A program made the translations under genes and the position numbers. A DNA stretch of 64,000 nt from Moniliella sp. 'wahieum'. Its lineage: Eukaryota > Basidiomycota > Moniliellomycetes > Moniliellales > Moniliellaceae. Every line of letters starts with the position of its first letter. The first letter of the stretch is position 1. A model generated the notes under the pieces. It searched no databases. It saw only the letters and a list, made by a program, of their open reading frames with translations, and was not told the DNA's origin. Positions 35,338 to 46,897 of this stretch are shown in pieces. The stretch is taken from the NCBI GenBank assembly GCA_003971905.1, contig RSEE01000054.1:372001-436000 (forward strand), in the 5' to 3' direction.

Positions 35338-36962
35338 ATGCCTCCCAAGCGCGGAGCAGTGCCCCGCACGCCCAACCGACCGCCGCCAAGGCTGTGGAAG
35401 AGGCGGTGCCCCGGGATCCTTCGCCGGCCCCTTCCCTGACCGTGTGCTGGTCCGTGGCGAATGGCGTATCGAAGCAGGCCAAGCCAGACTCCCCAACGGG
35501 GGCGCCCTTGCAGCCAGTTAGTCCTCCCTGTCCTCCTCCTTCCCGCTCACAAGCAAAGGTAACTGACGCGTTCGCTTCGCCTAGCCTCCTCTCCCTCTGG
35601 CACCTGTTCCGGCCGTGGCCGAGGCCAAGGCACTGCCGTTGCTCTCGGCCAGCTTCTCCTCTTGTGGCTTTGATCCCCCCGCGGCTCTACTTGGTCCAAG
35701 ACGAGGAGGAGCACCTTTTGGTTGGCGATGGCCAGGCTTCTTCGCGCTTCCACAAGAACGTGCGTCCGGGCACGGCAAACAAGAAGGAGGCAGCCAAGGC
35801 GGCTCGGATGGCCAAGTTGAACCCGGCGAACCATGTGTCGGTAGAGGAGGTGGCTCTGGCCCGGGCCCAAGGCAACGACAGTTCGGAAGACGAGTACGAG
35901 GATGAGGAAGACAGCGATAACGAGTCTCTCCCCTTTGCTGTGGACGATGACGATGAGTCGGACATGGAGGACTTGAGCGGACGCAAGCGCAAGCGTTCCT
36001 CGGAAGAAGACGAGTCTGGGGACGAGGACGAGGTCCCGCCACCGAAGGGGCTGGCAACTTCGATTGGCGACCTGCGTTCTCGCCTGCAAGATCGGATTGT
36101 TGCGCTACGGAAAAAGAGGGGTGTGGACGAGACCAAAATTGAGTCGGAAGAAGTGTTGGCCGAGCGGAAGCGGAGGGGTGAAATGCGGGATCGCAGGCGG
36201 AGGGAGAGAAAGGAGGCGCGGCGTGCTGCCGCTACGGCGGCTGCTTCGTCCTCAACGTCGGCGCCGAGCTCCAGAAAGAACACAGATTCCCTTTTGCGTA
36301 CCAACAACTCTGAAGGTGGGGAGGAACGGAGCTCCTGCCTTGTTGGTGACTGAGCCCAAGTCGGCCGCTTCCCAGGCCAGGGAGGAGGCCGCCAAAAGGC
36401 TCGGGAAGCTTATGAGGTTGACACCTCAGCTACGGATGTGCAATTTGGGGGAGAAGTGGATGAGCGGGTGGCCAAGTTGGCCGAACGCCACAACCTGCCC
36501 CGAGACCCCAAGGCAGCGTTGGCGACGCTCCAGGCGCGGAAGGCCAAGGCTGAGCGCATGGCGAGAAGAAGCAAGCCAACACGGGGACAAGGCGGAGAAA
36601 AACTACGGCTGCAGACGCAGCGTGGGATAAGGCCACGCGGCCGCGGCGGGCGTGCGCGTGCGGGACAATGAGGCAATGCTTCAGCAGGCAGCAGCGAGGA
36701 AGGACCGGGCCAAGGCCAAGGGCAAGGCCGCATGGGCGGAGCGTACTCAATCAATGAAGGACGCCCAAGCGGCGCGCCAGGCTAAGCGAGGGGAAGAGAA
36801 CATTGCGCTCCGCCAAAAGTCGAAGAAGAGCCACAAGCCCCACCCGAAGGACACGCGCAAAACTTCTTCGTCCTCACGCCCGGCGCCGGGGGTAAGGCCA
36901 AGACCGCTCGTGGAGGGATGCAGAATAAGGCCCGGGGCAAGGGAAAGGGCGGACGGAAGTGA
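35338..36962 (+). CDS. RRP14: Ribosome biogenesis protein Rrp14/SURF6
   Basis: This is a nucleolar protein needed for rRNA processing. The start ATG at 35338 (MPPKRGAVPRTPNRPP) is followed by an intron at about 35517-35584. The Rrp14 N-terminal motif is LVALIPPRLYLVQDEEE, with DEEEHLLVGDGQASSRFHKN after it. An acidic stretch (EDEYEDEEDSDNE) and RSRLQDRIVALRKKRG follow. The SURF6 domain carries GVRVRDNEAMLQQAAARKDR, AWAERTQSMKDAQAARQ and ENIALRQKSKKSH, ending with a basic Gly/Lys/Arg tail (KARGKGKGGRK) and TGA at 36960-36962. Lys/Arg-rich composition fits nucleolar location. At least four one-base shifts interrupt it. Confidence 0.85.
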
Positions 36963-37690
36963 TTCCCCACCTGTCCAGTTAACAGGCTGATCTCGCCCAA
37001 TCCATTAACGCTCGTTACACTCACCTTTCACGTTGGGTACTAAGTATATTTCCCCTGGCTCAGGTGGATGTCAAGTGGGCATCGTATAGGCTGGCATGAC
37101 CTGTACCTGGTCAGGTGTCGAAGACGTTCATATTTTGGTAGACATGATGCTCGGACAACGGGAACATTCCACTGGCAATGCGTACTAGGTATGCTACTCA
37201 TCTCAGAAACACTGCCGCTGGCCTTTATTAATAGTCGTTGTGCTACTAGTGTTCCACTAGTTGACCACGATCCTCCTAGTACTAAGTAGGCTGATCCTCT
37301 TTCTTTTCTCTGATACCTTGTGATACGCTGACACCCAATCCCTCCGAACATCGAGCGTCAGTTGAAAGTCATCCGTGCGAGTGACAACCACGCGGGCGCC
37401 TCAATTCAGCCCCATCAACATCATCAAATCGCTTCTGATATGATGCCCTACTTTCATGTCCCCACCTGCCCCTTCTGCATTTGCATACTATCACTGTTAT
37501 CGTCATACATAAACCCTTTCGAATCGCAGGACAATCAAGCCTAATCCGGACCAAAATGTTCCTCAAGCCCAGGTGTCTCTTGCGGTTCACACTCGAGTAA
37601 CTCTTCGTGGTTTGCGAAGGTACGGCACACAGTGTCGTTTCCAGCCACCGCATTTCAGGTTCCGTATTAGATGCGGAACTCCTCTGCCGG
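36963..37690. other. Intergenic between Rrp14 and RCC1 3' ends
   Basis: This is convergent-gene space. Words such as ACTAGT occur at 37238-37262. No gene is supported; part may be RCC1 C-terminal coding, whose stop is uncertain. Confidence 0.45.
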
Positions 37691-39533
37691 GCCATACCAA
37701 GCATCACAGCGTTCTGTCCGCCCGCCGATGCTGTGAGGCTGACCTGCGTACGCAGCGCAGCCGACCGCAGCACTTGTGGTGTCTCCACCGTCTCCTCTTC
37801 GCCCTGCCCCAGCTCCGACCGTTGTCCTAGCCCCCAGGTGTAGGCATTGCCATCCCGCGCGACTGCAATGGAAAAGCGCGGTCCCGCAGACACTTGCACA
37901 ATATGCGGGTTGCCAGGGAATGGGATGTGGACTGGCTCGGTGAGGTACTCGTCTGGGGGTGGGCCACGGATCGGGGGCACATCTTCAGGGGAAAGCAAAG
38001 TGGCAAATGTGCCTTCGGTAACAAGAGCTTTCTTGGCCGCCATACGGGCCTCGTAGGCCCGCAACTCTTCCTGCAGTTGTCGCTCTCGTTCTGCTTCCCA
38101 GGCATGCCGCGCTTCCACGATGGTCAGCTTGGCTGGGTGTCATCCCCCAGCCCCAGTTCGTTACCGTCGCACCGCCCAGTGCCCCATACTTGGCCATTGT
38201 CCAGCAAAACAGACTAAAATGAGCCAGCGTCAATCTGGACGACCTTGGCACCGTTGTGCTTGGAAGGCAACAGGCCCTGTACCACCGGTTCTACCCTTGG
38301 TCCTCGGCTGTCTCGAGCCCGAGCTGGCCAAATGTGTTGAGCCCCAAGCATAGACAATGCCCAGATTGTCGACTGCAAACGAATGGTATGCGCCACAGCC
38401 GACGGCGACAATGTTCTTAAGTGCGAGACGGGAGGGAGAGAGGGCGTTAAGTTTGCGCCGTTCGATCACCTTGCGGCCCAATTGGCATTGCTGCCGTTGC
38501 CCCATGCCCACACTTGACCCTGTACCGACAAGGCCAGTACATGGTCTCGCCACAGGCCACGGAACTGAACCGCACCTTATCCAGTCCATGTAGCGCACGG
38601 GGAGTAAACTGCAGCCGAGCCGCTTGGGCGATGGGTCAAAACCAAGAAGTCCTTCGTTGCTCTACCATCCACGTCAGTCATGTCAGCCACTAACGCCCCC
38701 CCCCGAACGGAGGAGAGACATACACGGAACGATCCCCACACTCGTAGTTGACCTTGATCATCGAGGGCCAGTGAACACGAGCTTGATGCGGCCACACGGG
38801 TGGCACGGAACGTCTCTACTGGCCCGAGGGAACCTGCCCGAGGCCCGTTCCCGCCGATCACACCATGGCCCGTGGGGGACAGGCCCTCAACGAGAGCGGG
38901 CGTTGTTTCCAGCTCCTCTGCTTGCTGGTCTGGGTTGCGCGTTGTGCTCCGTCCCAGGGCGGCATTGTCGTTGACGCCCCAGGACCAAATCTGTGGGGTT
39001 GTCACATCAGTACATGCTACCGTAGGAAGAAAAACGTGCCTACCCGTCCAGTCGAATCCAGGGCCAACGAATGCATCCCGCCCGCCACCACTTGCACTAG
39101 GCCACCGGGGCCAAAGAGACCCTCTTTGGTTCCCTGCTCAGCCCACGCATGCAATCTCGGTCGCTGAATTTCTTCAAGCGCATCCATCCCAGGCCATGCT
39201 GGCCCATATCCCCGTTGCCCCAGACCAGGAGGGAGCGGACGTGGGCATCGGGCGCGGCATGGAGATGAGAAGGCGGTGCAACAGGGGCCGGGAGCGGGTT
39301 GAGGCGACCACTTCCCGCTTGATGCGCGGCCGCTTGGGGATCGCAGCCGACGGCGTGGAGCTGCGTCCTCGCTTGGCCCGGCTGGCTCGCAGGGGGTGCT
39401 GGCGGGGGGCGGGATGCGGGCGGGGGGGCGCTGCTGTGGCGGACGCCTCTCTGGGCGTCTGCATCGTCGCGTCGTCGTCTGGGTCGGAGGGGGGCGCCCT
39501 CGATGTGGCGCGGCTGCTGCTGCGGGGCGCCAT
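37690..39533 (-). CDS. RCC1-family guanine nucleotide exchange factor for Ran
   Basis: It exchanges GDP for GTP on Ran at chromatin, powering nuclear transport and spindle assembly. It starts at 39533 (MAPRSSSRATSRAPP) with a basic N-terminal tail. Propeller blades follow in order: LLVWGNGDMGQHGLG, EIQRPRLHAW, VVAGGMHSLALDSTGRVG, IWSWGVNDNAALGRSTTRNP, VAASSSCSLALDDQGQLRVW, VAVGCGAYHSFAVDNLGIVY, AWGSTH, VSAGPRFSIAVARDGNAYTW and TASAGGQNAVMLGMA. Order and wording match Pim1/Srm1/RCC1. An intron probably lies near 38990-39030. The C-terminal stop is not clear: the frame stays open to 37369, so the end near 37690 rests on family length. It is divergent from the transporter, with 426 bp between starts. 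Confidence 0.85.
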
Positions 39534-39959
39534 GGGGGCGAGCGTGTGGCAGCGAGGAGGGCGCGGTGGGCTGCGCTGGGTGGGTGGGATGCATCCAACA
39601 CGCCCCGACGCTCCACAAACCCAAGGCGCGGCTCTGTTTGTGCTGCCGCTGAAAACGAAAAAAAAGTGCTTTGGTGCAACTTTCAACTGTCGCGTCGTTC
39701 CCTGCACGCGTCACGTGCCTCCCATTAGCCATTGCCGACTCCCTCCCGGCCTCATCTTGGCTGGGGAGCCACGGGCATCGGTCGTAGATAACCCCATGAA
39801 ATTTCCATTTACGCCTGGCGCGAGCGACCACCACATCAGCACCACCATCAGCACCACCATCACTGCGCTCTCCTCTCCGCCCCCCACCCCAGCACGCCCT
39901 CCCTCCCGCTGGTTTCTTTGCCCAGGTCGGCGCACTCCTTGCTCACTGCCCCACAGGGA

Positions 39960-42286
39960 ATGACACACGAGGAAGAGTCCATCCCGCTTGCAGATATGAG
40001 CACCCCCCGCCCCGCCTCGACCGCCGAGAGCGACACACTGGCCGCCACCAGTGACTTCCCCCCACCCTCACCTCCACCACAACCGGCATGGGTTCATCCT
40101 ATGCACGCACCGACACTGCCTATACTCAGAGCTTGGACGGACTGGACGCACACTCCAAGCTCAGCCCCAAGTCGGACGACGAGGGCCGTTCGGACCTGGA
40201 CCCCTTGGACGCGCATGCCCATTATCCCAGGAGAGAAGCGCATGGCGACCAAAACGATGGCGATGGCGATGGCAATGGCGATGGCGATGGCGATGGAGAT
40301 TCGTTCCTTGGCGACGAAATGGGAGAGGATACGCTGATTCCAGAAGGGGGTACACGTATTACCTCGACTGATCCGGGTTGTGCTCATCGCCTGCTTGAGC
40401 GGACTTCAATTTGGGATGGATGTAAGTGCGCTCCCCCCAGCCCCGGACTTGGACCCCATGCTGACGTCGCGTGTTGCTTGGGACTAGATGGTGCTGCTTC
40501 AGGCATGCTGGTTGCCATCCATGGTGATCTGGGCCATCCTTTGTCTGCAGGGAGCAAGAACTGGTGGTCTCTGCCACGACAGCGGGGGCGATTGTAGGCT
40601 CGCTCTGTGCTGGCCGTGTGGCCGATTGGGCAGGGCGCAAAAAAGTGATGGTGACAGCAGCGATCTTGTTCCTGTTGGGCGGACTGGAACAAGCGGCGAG
40701 CCAAGTGGTGCAAGAACTCGTGGTCGGGCGGGCAATTCAAGGGGTGGCCGTTGGGATGGCCAGTATGGCCACGCCCCTGTTCTTGGCTGAAGTGGCACCA
40801 AGTGACATCCGCGGTCGCTTGGTAGGGATCAACTCGCTGCTCATCACGGGGGGGCAGGTGGTCTCCTACATCATCTCGGCAGTATTCTACCACACTTCCC
40901 ATGGATGGAGGTGGATGGCCTTATCGGGGTGTGTACCAGCTGTTGTTCAGCTGGTCAGTTTGATCGCTTTGGACGAGTCCCCGCGCTGGTGATTCATCAG
41001 GGTCGGGTTTCGCAGGCCCGCCACGTCTTGAGCCGCATCTACCCTGTGCTCCCTTTCTGGTGATCGAAGAGGAGATTACGCGGATTACCAATACCTTTGG
41101 GCAGACGGCGTATGAAGCACGCGCCTCCGCGCGTGCCGCCGAGGCGAGCATCGGGAAACTCGACGCAGGAAGTTATGCTCACTCGTCTCCAGAGGTGGAG
41201 GTCCAACATGGCCGCGTCGATCAAGGAGTCGGTCCAGCCCGGAATCACACAGCTCAAGATGCTCTTTGGTGTGCCGGCCAATCGCCGTGCGCTCGAGCTG
41301 GCGCGGGCTGCTCTTTTTCCAACAGATGATTGGTTTCAACAGTCTCATGTACTTTCCTCCAAAATCCTCTTATGCCGGGTTTGAAAACCCCAACGCTATG
41401 GCAATCGGGATTGCGGTAGCTAATCTGGTAGGAACAATGGGAGCGATTCGCTTGGTGGATACCATCGGTCGCCGTCGCCTGTACTTCGCACCATTGCTCT
41501 CGCCGCCCTTTCCCTCGCTTCCTCGCGATTGCCCTGCACAACGTTAATATGAAGGACGTGACGGAACAGGCCTCCTCCTCCCTTTCGGCTCGGGGACTGC
41601 CCCACCTCGCTCTGGTGGGCATGCGGGCTGGGCTTATGCCAGCTTGGCTGCCGTACGTTGAGCGCATTGATCACCTTGTCGGGGTTGCTGATACTGACCC
41701 TCTCCTCCTCATTCTACTTTTTGCTCTCCCCAGATTATTCTCTTCACTTTGTTTACGCTCTAGGACTCGGGATTATCCCCTGGCTCGTCTCGTCTGAAGT
41801 GTTTGCCTCGCCTGTGCGTGCCGTCGGAGGCGGCGTGGCTTCGGCGGTGAACTGGATTGCCAACCTGATTGTGTCGGCTACCTTCCTCGACTTGGTCGTA
41901 CGTACCCACTGCTCCCCTGCTACCCTACCACTGGATGGAGGAAAGTGACTGACATTACCATTGTGCACAAACTGCCTCGCAGCGCGCGGTCACGGCGTCG
42001 GGGTCGTTTGGCATCTATACTGGCATGGCCGTCTTGGCCTGGTATTTACCTACTTGCGCCTGCCCGAGCTAAGTGGAGTGTCGATCAACGATGTCCAGCG
42101 TGCCTTTGGCGCTACGGAGGCTGGCGGGGGCGCAGGCGTACCAAGCGTTGCCGCAGCTGGCGTCGTGGTGGACCTGGGACGAAGCGCGATGGTGGCGAGG
42201 AGAGGCGGGCAGCTGCCGTGCAAGAACATGATGATGATGGTGATGATGAAGGTGATGGTGATGATTATGATGATGCTGGTCGGTGA
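39960..42286 (+). CDS. MFS sugar transporter, myo-inositol (Itr1) type
   Basis: This is a plasma-membrane, proton-coupled carrier with twelve predicted membrane segments. The start at 39960 gives MTHEEESIPLADMSTP; a later ATG at 39995 is possible. A long acidic N-terminus includes DGDGDGNGDGDGDGDS. Segment 1 (LIACLSGLQFGMD) is split by an intron at about 40423-40487. The pieces SATTAGAIVGSLCAGRVADW, AGRKKVMV, GRAIQGVAVGMASMATPLFL, AEVAPSDIRGRLVGINSLL, HGWRWMALSG and DESPRW are classic sugar-porter motifs in the wording of inositol carriers. LLFFQQMIGFNSLMYF and LGIIPWLVSSEVFASPVRAV follow. A second intron lies at 41899-41983 (GTACGT...CGCAG). The C-terminus is acidic (HDDDGDDEGDGDDYDDAGR), ending at 42286. 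The substrate call is inference from motif wording. Confidence 0.82.
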
Positions 42287-42786
42287 GGTTGATCGAGGAG
42301 CAGGGCAGGGGAAGAGAGGGGTTCGTGGGACGGACGAGTGGGGTAGGCGGGTAGTTGGGCATGTCGAGTATCTACAGGGTGCGTACCTAGTGTGGGACAA
42401 GATGGATGCGATGCCTCCCATCGATGATCGGCGCAGCTGCTGCGAGTCAGGTACACTTGCTAGCTGCGCATTGCATATTGATCGGTTGTTGATTGATCGC
42501 CCCCTGTTGGCCGCCGCGCCCATCGCCTCGCCCATCGCCTCGCTCACCACCACCACCATCGCCACCACCATCGCCGTCCCCGCGCCCAGCGTGCAGCGTC
42601 CGTGTTGGCGTCCCCGCCGCTGTGCTCCATCAGCAGCGCCTTCTCAGACAGGCCGCCCCCCCGCCACCCATCCTGCTCACGCCATGCCTTCCCCGCCTCC
42701 TTCTCCCTAGCAGCAACCACCGCCACTCCAGCCTGTCCCACGGCATTCTCCCTGCCCCCGCCCCGCTCTCGGGCACCCTTCCATCC

Positions 42787-45045
42787 ATGTCGGCCGCCCA
42801 CAGCTTTGCACCCTCCCTCTCCAGTCTAGCCGTCGCCGCTGCGGGCGACTCCCTCCGCCCCCCCGTCTTGGACCAGAGCGCTCTTTCGCCCGCCGAGTAT
42901 GCTGCCTACATCCCCGCCCTGCTTGCTCTGCCGCCTTCCGAGGCCGGCATTGACGGCTTGTACGACGAGCAAAGCGCGCTCCAATATCTGCGCGAAAAGT
43001 GCAAACTCGAACTCAAGGACGAGGCCATGATCTTGGCCCTGTTCGAACGCACCCCGCTCGGCATCCAGCCCGGCCACTTTTTTGCCTGGCTCCGGCTCGT
43101 CTCGTGGGTCCAGCAGGGCAAGCTGCCCAGCAAAAAACTCCTCTTCACCCAAAGTACGTTGAATGTTGGCTTCCTTCCCCGCCCCCCTTCCTTCCTGAGC
43201 CGTCTCTGACTCCTTCCCCCCACCCTCACCCGCATGGCGCCTACAGCCCAGCCAGCCCAGACGTTTGTTGGTGCCCCCTCCGAATATGAGGCAGGGCGGC
43301 ACCCGGGCAAGACAGCCGCTTCGGCTTTGCGATCCCCCTGCCGCTCTCCTCCGATTATCGTGCCTCCCGGCTGGGATACGGACCGGCACCACAACGACGG
43401 GGAAGGCGCGCCAAACGGCCTCGTCCTCGGCGGCCGCCATCCCGCCGTCGTCGTTGGCGAGTGTAGCCAGTGCCCAGACCGAGCAAGTGCCGAGCAAAGA
43501 CGTGGCCCGGCCCCATCCACGTGTGGCCACCCAACCCTCATACCCACCCCCGCGCTTGCGTCGTCCACGGGCCAACAGCGAACCCATGCGGTGTCCCAGC
43601 CAGTACCCAATAGCAAAAATCCCTTCCGCCCCTCGCTTTCTCAGATCCCGTCCGAGACTGAGGGCGTCGACTCGGTTCCCGCCTCGGTCCCCTCTCTTCC
43701 AGCTCCGGCGCCTGCCCCGCTACATCACCACCACCAGACCCAGCACCACCGCCATACCCCCGACCCTTGCAGCAGCCCCTCCCCTCTCACCACCATTCGC
43801 ATCGTCTGCCCCCCAGCGACCCGGTCCTGCCCCGGCCCCCGCACATCCCCTCTCCGGATCGCGGGCCCCTCCTGCCCCTTCAACCGTGTCGTCGACGCGT
43901 ACCCTGCCTCTCGATGCATTGATTGGCTTCAATCCTAACCCGAACCCATTCAAGCAGCCCAAACCACGGCTGGTACGCCCCACGCCCGTTGTGGCCGCCT
44001 CTCGACGCCCGTGTCGCAAACGTTTGGCACGGGTGCCGAGGTGCGGGATGGAGAGCGGGACCTGAATGCGCCCACGCCTGCACCCCGTTGGTCTCTGGAC
44101 GAAAGCAATGGGTATGCGGGGGGTACAAGCCAAACGACCGTTTGGGCGTGACGATGCCGTCACGTGCGCCCATCAGTCCCTTGATCCAGGCGGGCCTGGA
44201 CGCTGCATCAGAGGTGCAAAGGGCCAAGCAAGCCTTGCCTCCCAAAACGTATACGACCATCCAACGAAGTACCTTCATCCCTCCCCGTTCAAGCCCAAGG
44301 CGGCCAAGTCGGCGACGACCAAAAAGGCTGCGGCAGCGCTTCCGCCTCGCTCTACCGCCACTGGCACCTCGGCGACCGGGGCGGGACCCAAATTGGTGCC
44401 CCGCAACCGCGGGGCGGCTGCTGGGACCGATCTGAGCCAGCACCGGAAAAAACCATCGTCCCGCTCGGAAGCATTGGACGAGGATGAGATCCGCTCGATG
44501 CGCAGCGTCAAAAGTGGTAAGAGCAAGCACAGTGCGATGGCGCGCCCGCCCCGCTGCCGCTTCCAGACCAAGGGTGGCGCCTGGGATGGGCGATCTGTTG
44601 GGCTCCCACCTGGCCAGTCTTGGCGAGGCGGACGTTCCCAAGTCGCGTGGCGCAGGCATGCCCAAGCTGCACATCCCTGACGAACTGCCTTCGGACGCGG
44701 CCATGGCCAACAGCGGCCGGGTCGGTGACCAACTGGCTGCGCGAGCAAGATACCTTAGTCCGTGCGCGCGTAACCAAGCGCCGAGTCGCATGGCCAAGTC
44801 GCCCGTGCCACTTTCGTCCGCCTCGACCCACAGTCCTCTGCCAGGGGGAGGGGGACGAGGAGGGCGAGTCGAGTTTACTGGTAGATGGGGCAGATGGGAT
44901 CAGTCGGCCAAGGAACCCATTTGATGCGCAGGCGACAGAGCCCCGTCCATCCTCGGCTTCGCCTGGGCCTGCACCGCCCGTACGGCCGACACTGGTGCTA
45001 AGCCACTCGCCTTCCGCCACCCCCACCCCTCTTCCCAGGGACTGA
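42787..45045 (+). CDS. NPF-motif protein with an EH-like N-terminal region; endocytic adaptor candidate
   Basis: The start at 42787 gives MSAAHSFAPSLSSLAVAAAG. Residues 40-120 include SALQYLREKCKLELKDEA, MILALFERTPLGIQPGHFFA and WLRLVSWVQQGKLPSKKLLF, resembling the second half of an EH domain, where a hydrophobic FF.ALRLV..AQ.G motif is usual. An intron spans 43154-43246 (GTACGT...CTACAG), joining LLFTQ to TQPAQTFVGAP. The rest is Pro/Ser-rich and disordered, with three NPF tripeptides (near 43620 KNPFRPS, 43945 PNPFKQP, 44915 RNPFDAQ). NPF binds EH domains in known endocytic proteins. The stop TGA is at 45043-45045. Function as an adaptor is inference; several frameshifts. Confidence 0.6.
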
Positions 45046-45681
45046 GGACGAGTCCTCGGGCCATGGGGACGACGGTCCCTGCGACGACACATGACGTCCC
45101 TTGCCAGCGACGGTCCCAAGCCGTCCCGAACTGACTTTCGCCCCCATTCAATGACACACCTCCTCACGCCATACGACCCGCATACTCTTTATCGCTCTTT
45201 AGCTTTGACCTTTTGTGTCCCAGGACACGGGACACGCCGCCTTCCATCTCCTTGTTTCTAACCCTCTTCCTATCCATCTCACCAGAAATCCCTGTCCTTC
45301 CCATTGCTTGCTTCCCTCCTTCAGTTTTCTACTAGGCTGTGAACTGGCACTACTGCGGTACCTGTCGGCCTCGGAGGCGTAGAGGGGGGAGGGGGGTACC
45401 CTACTCTGTTGGGCAACATCCCTGCCTGTCCAGGGGTAAGAGTATGGCAGCGCTGAAATCTTGTGCGCTCATGTCCACTCCCTCGTTTTCAACTGATACC
45501 TCTTGTCTTTCCCATGTCTTTCTCCTTGATGTTAAAGTATGGCTTGATGTTAAAGTAGGGTGCCGTGGTACGCTCGATCGAGCTTAGGATAGGTGGTAGG
45601 TCAAACCCCAACGGGAGACCAATGAGTTGGCACCCCAGCTCGCCGTGTTTGGACCGTCCAACATGCAATCCTGTCCAGTAT
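45046..45681. other. Intergenic, no supported gene
   Basis: This is convergent 3' space between the NPF protein and NudC. GGACACGGGACACG occurs near 45223. A direct repeat TTGATGTTAAAGTA lies at 45528-45558. Nothing else is recognised. Confidence 0.5.
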
Positions 45682-46582
45682 TCACTTAAACTGGACCTTG
45701 CTCCAGTCGATGTTGTCGGGCAAGCCTGAGGCCGAGGGGGCGGCTGGCCGTCGCCAGCCTGGGCCAGTTGGGCCAGGACTTCCGGTGGCAAGGAGGCTGT
45801 GGGAGGGTCGGGTTCGGACTGCTTACCCATCGCCTTCATACGTTGTTCCCACATCATCTTCTCCACCACCGCGCGTTCTTCGCCCTGCAAGTCGCTCAGA
45901 CTCGATGCCTCGGGCACAATCTTGCGCACGTCAATCTCCGGGTCCTTGGTCAACACGTGCGACCACCAGCCCGACTTGTCCACCTTCTCCAACACAATCG
46001 CAACCACCTTGGAATCCTCTGTCCGCCCGCCGCCCATCCCAGTCAGCACATACACACACATACACACACATCACTCACACCTCACTTCACGTCACTTTCC
46101 CACACGTGCACGTACGTACCCAACGTCCAAAACTCTCCTCCTCCTTGATCGGGCCAGGAAGGTCGCCCTGCACCAGCGCCGGCTCGCCCTTGAACCCGAC
46201 GGAAAGGTGGGTGCGCTTGATCACGACGGCGAGCTGCTTGGCGCGCGTGCCCTCGGGCACGGGAACATTGACCGACACTTGGTCCAGCGTTTGGGTCCAC
46301 GAGTAGGCAGCGCCGCTTGCTCCGCTGCCTCGCGCGCAGCTTGGGCCGCGTCGTACGCCTCGCGCTCCTCGGGGGAGAGCTTGTCGATGGCGTCCTGGGA
46401 CAGGGGGCGGAGGAGGGCGCAGAGCTCATCGCGGTAGCAGCGAGGGATGGGGGGGGAAGTGGCGGTGGTGGTGGTGGCAGTGGGGCCGTGGCCGTGGAGG
46501 GGCGGCGCACGGGTGGGGCCACCGCTGTGGTTATTGGTGGCGCTCGAGCCGCCTCGAAGCTTTGGAACGGGTGCTTGAACAT
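45682..46582 (-). CDS. NUDC: NudC nuclear movement protein (CS/p23 domain)
   Basis: It is an Hsp90 co-chaperone-like factor that stabilises LIS1/dynein and supports nuclear migration. The start at 46582 gives [16 protein letters not shown], then a Pro-rich linker and [15 protein letters not shown]. The CS domain reads [31 protein letters not shown] and, across an intron at 46019-46119, WTLED with [55 protein letters not shown] and MKAMGKQSE. It ends [12 protein letters not shown] with TGA at 45682-45684, the conserved NudC C-terminus. One or two one-base shifts are needed near 46130 and 45700. Confidence 0.92.
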
Positions 46583-46897
46583 TTCACGCGCAGGAGCAGC
46601 CAGGCGGTAGGGTTAGGGTCACGTGTTACTAGTAGCCCATGCCAGCCAGTCGAAGTGGTATTTGTGCTAAGGCACCGACGCCTGCCCCACCGCCATTCCC
46701 CAGCCGCGGCAGACTATCATACATCGCATCCGATTCCACAGCGGAGCCAAGCGCACCCGAAAGCACGCCGCCGGCATGTACCCAGCACGGCGTCAGGCGG
46801 ACAAGCCTGGGCACGCAGGGGGGACAGGCAGAGAGAGATATACAGAAGCCCTGCCGAGCGCGGCGATAGATAGCCCTGCTGGGAGCGAGGGGGGTTA

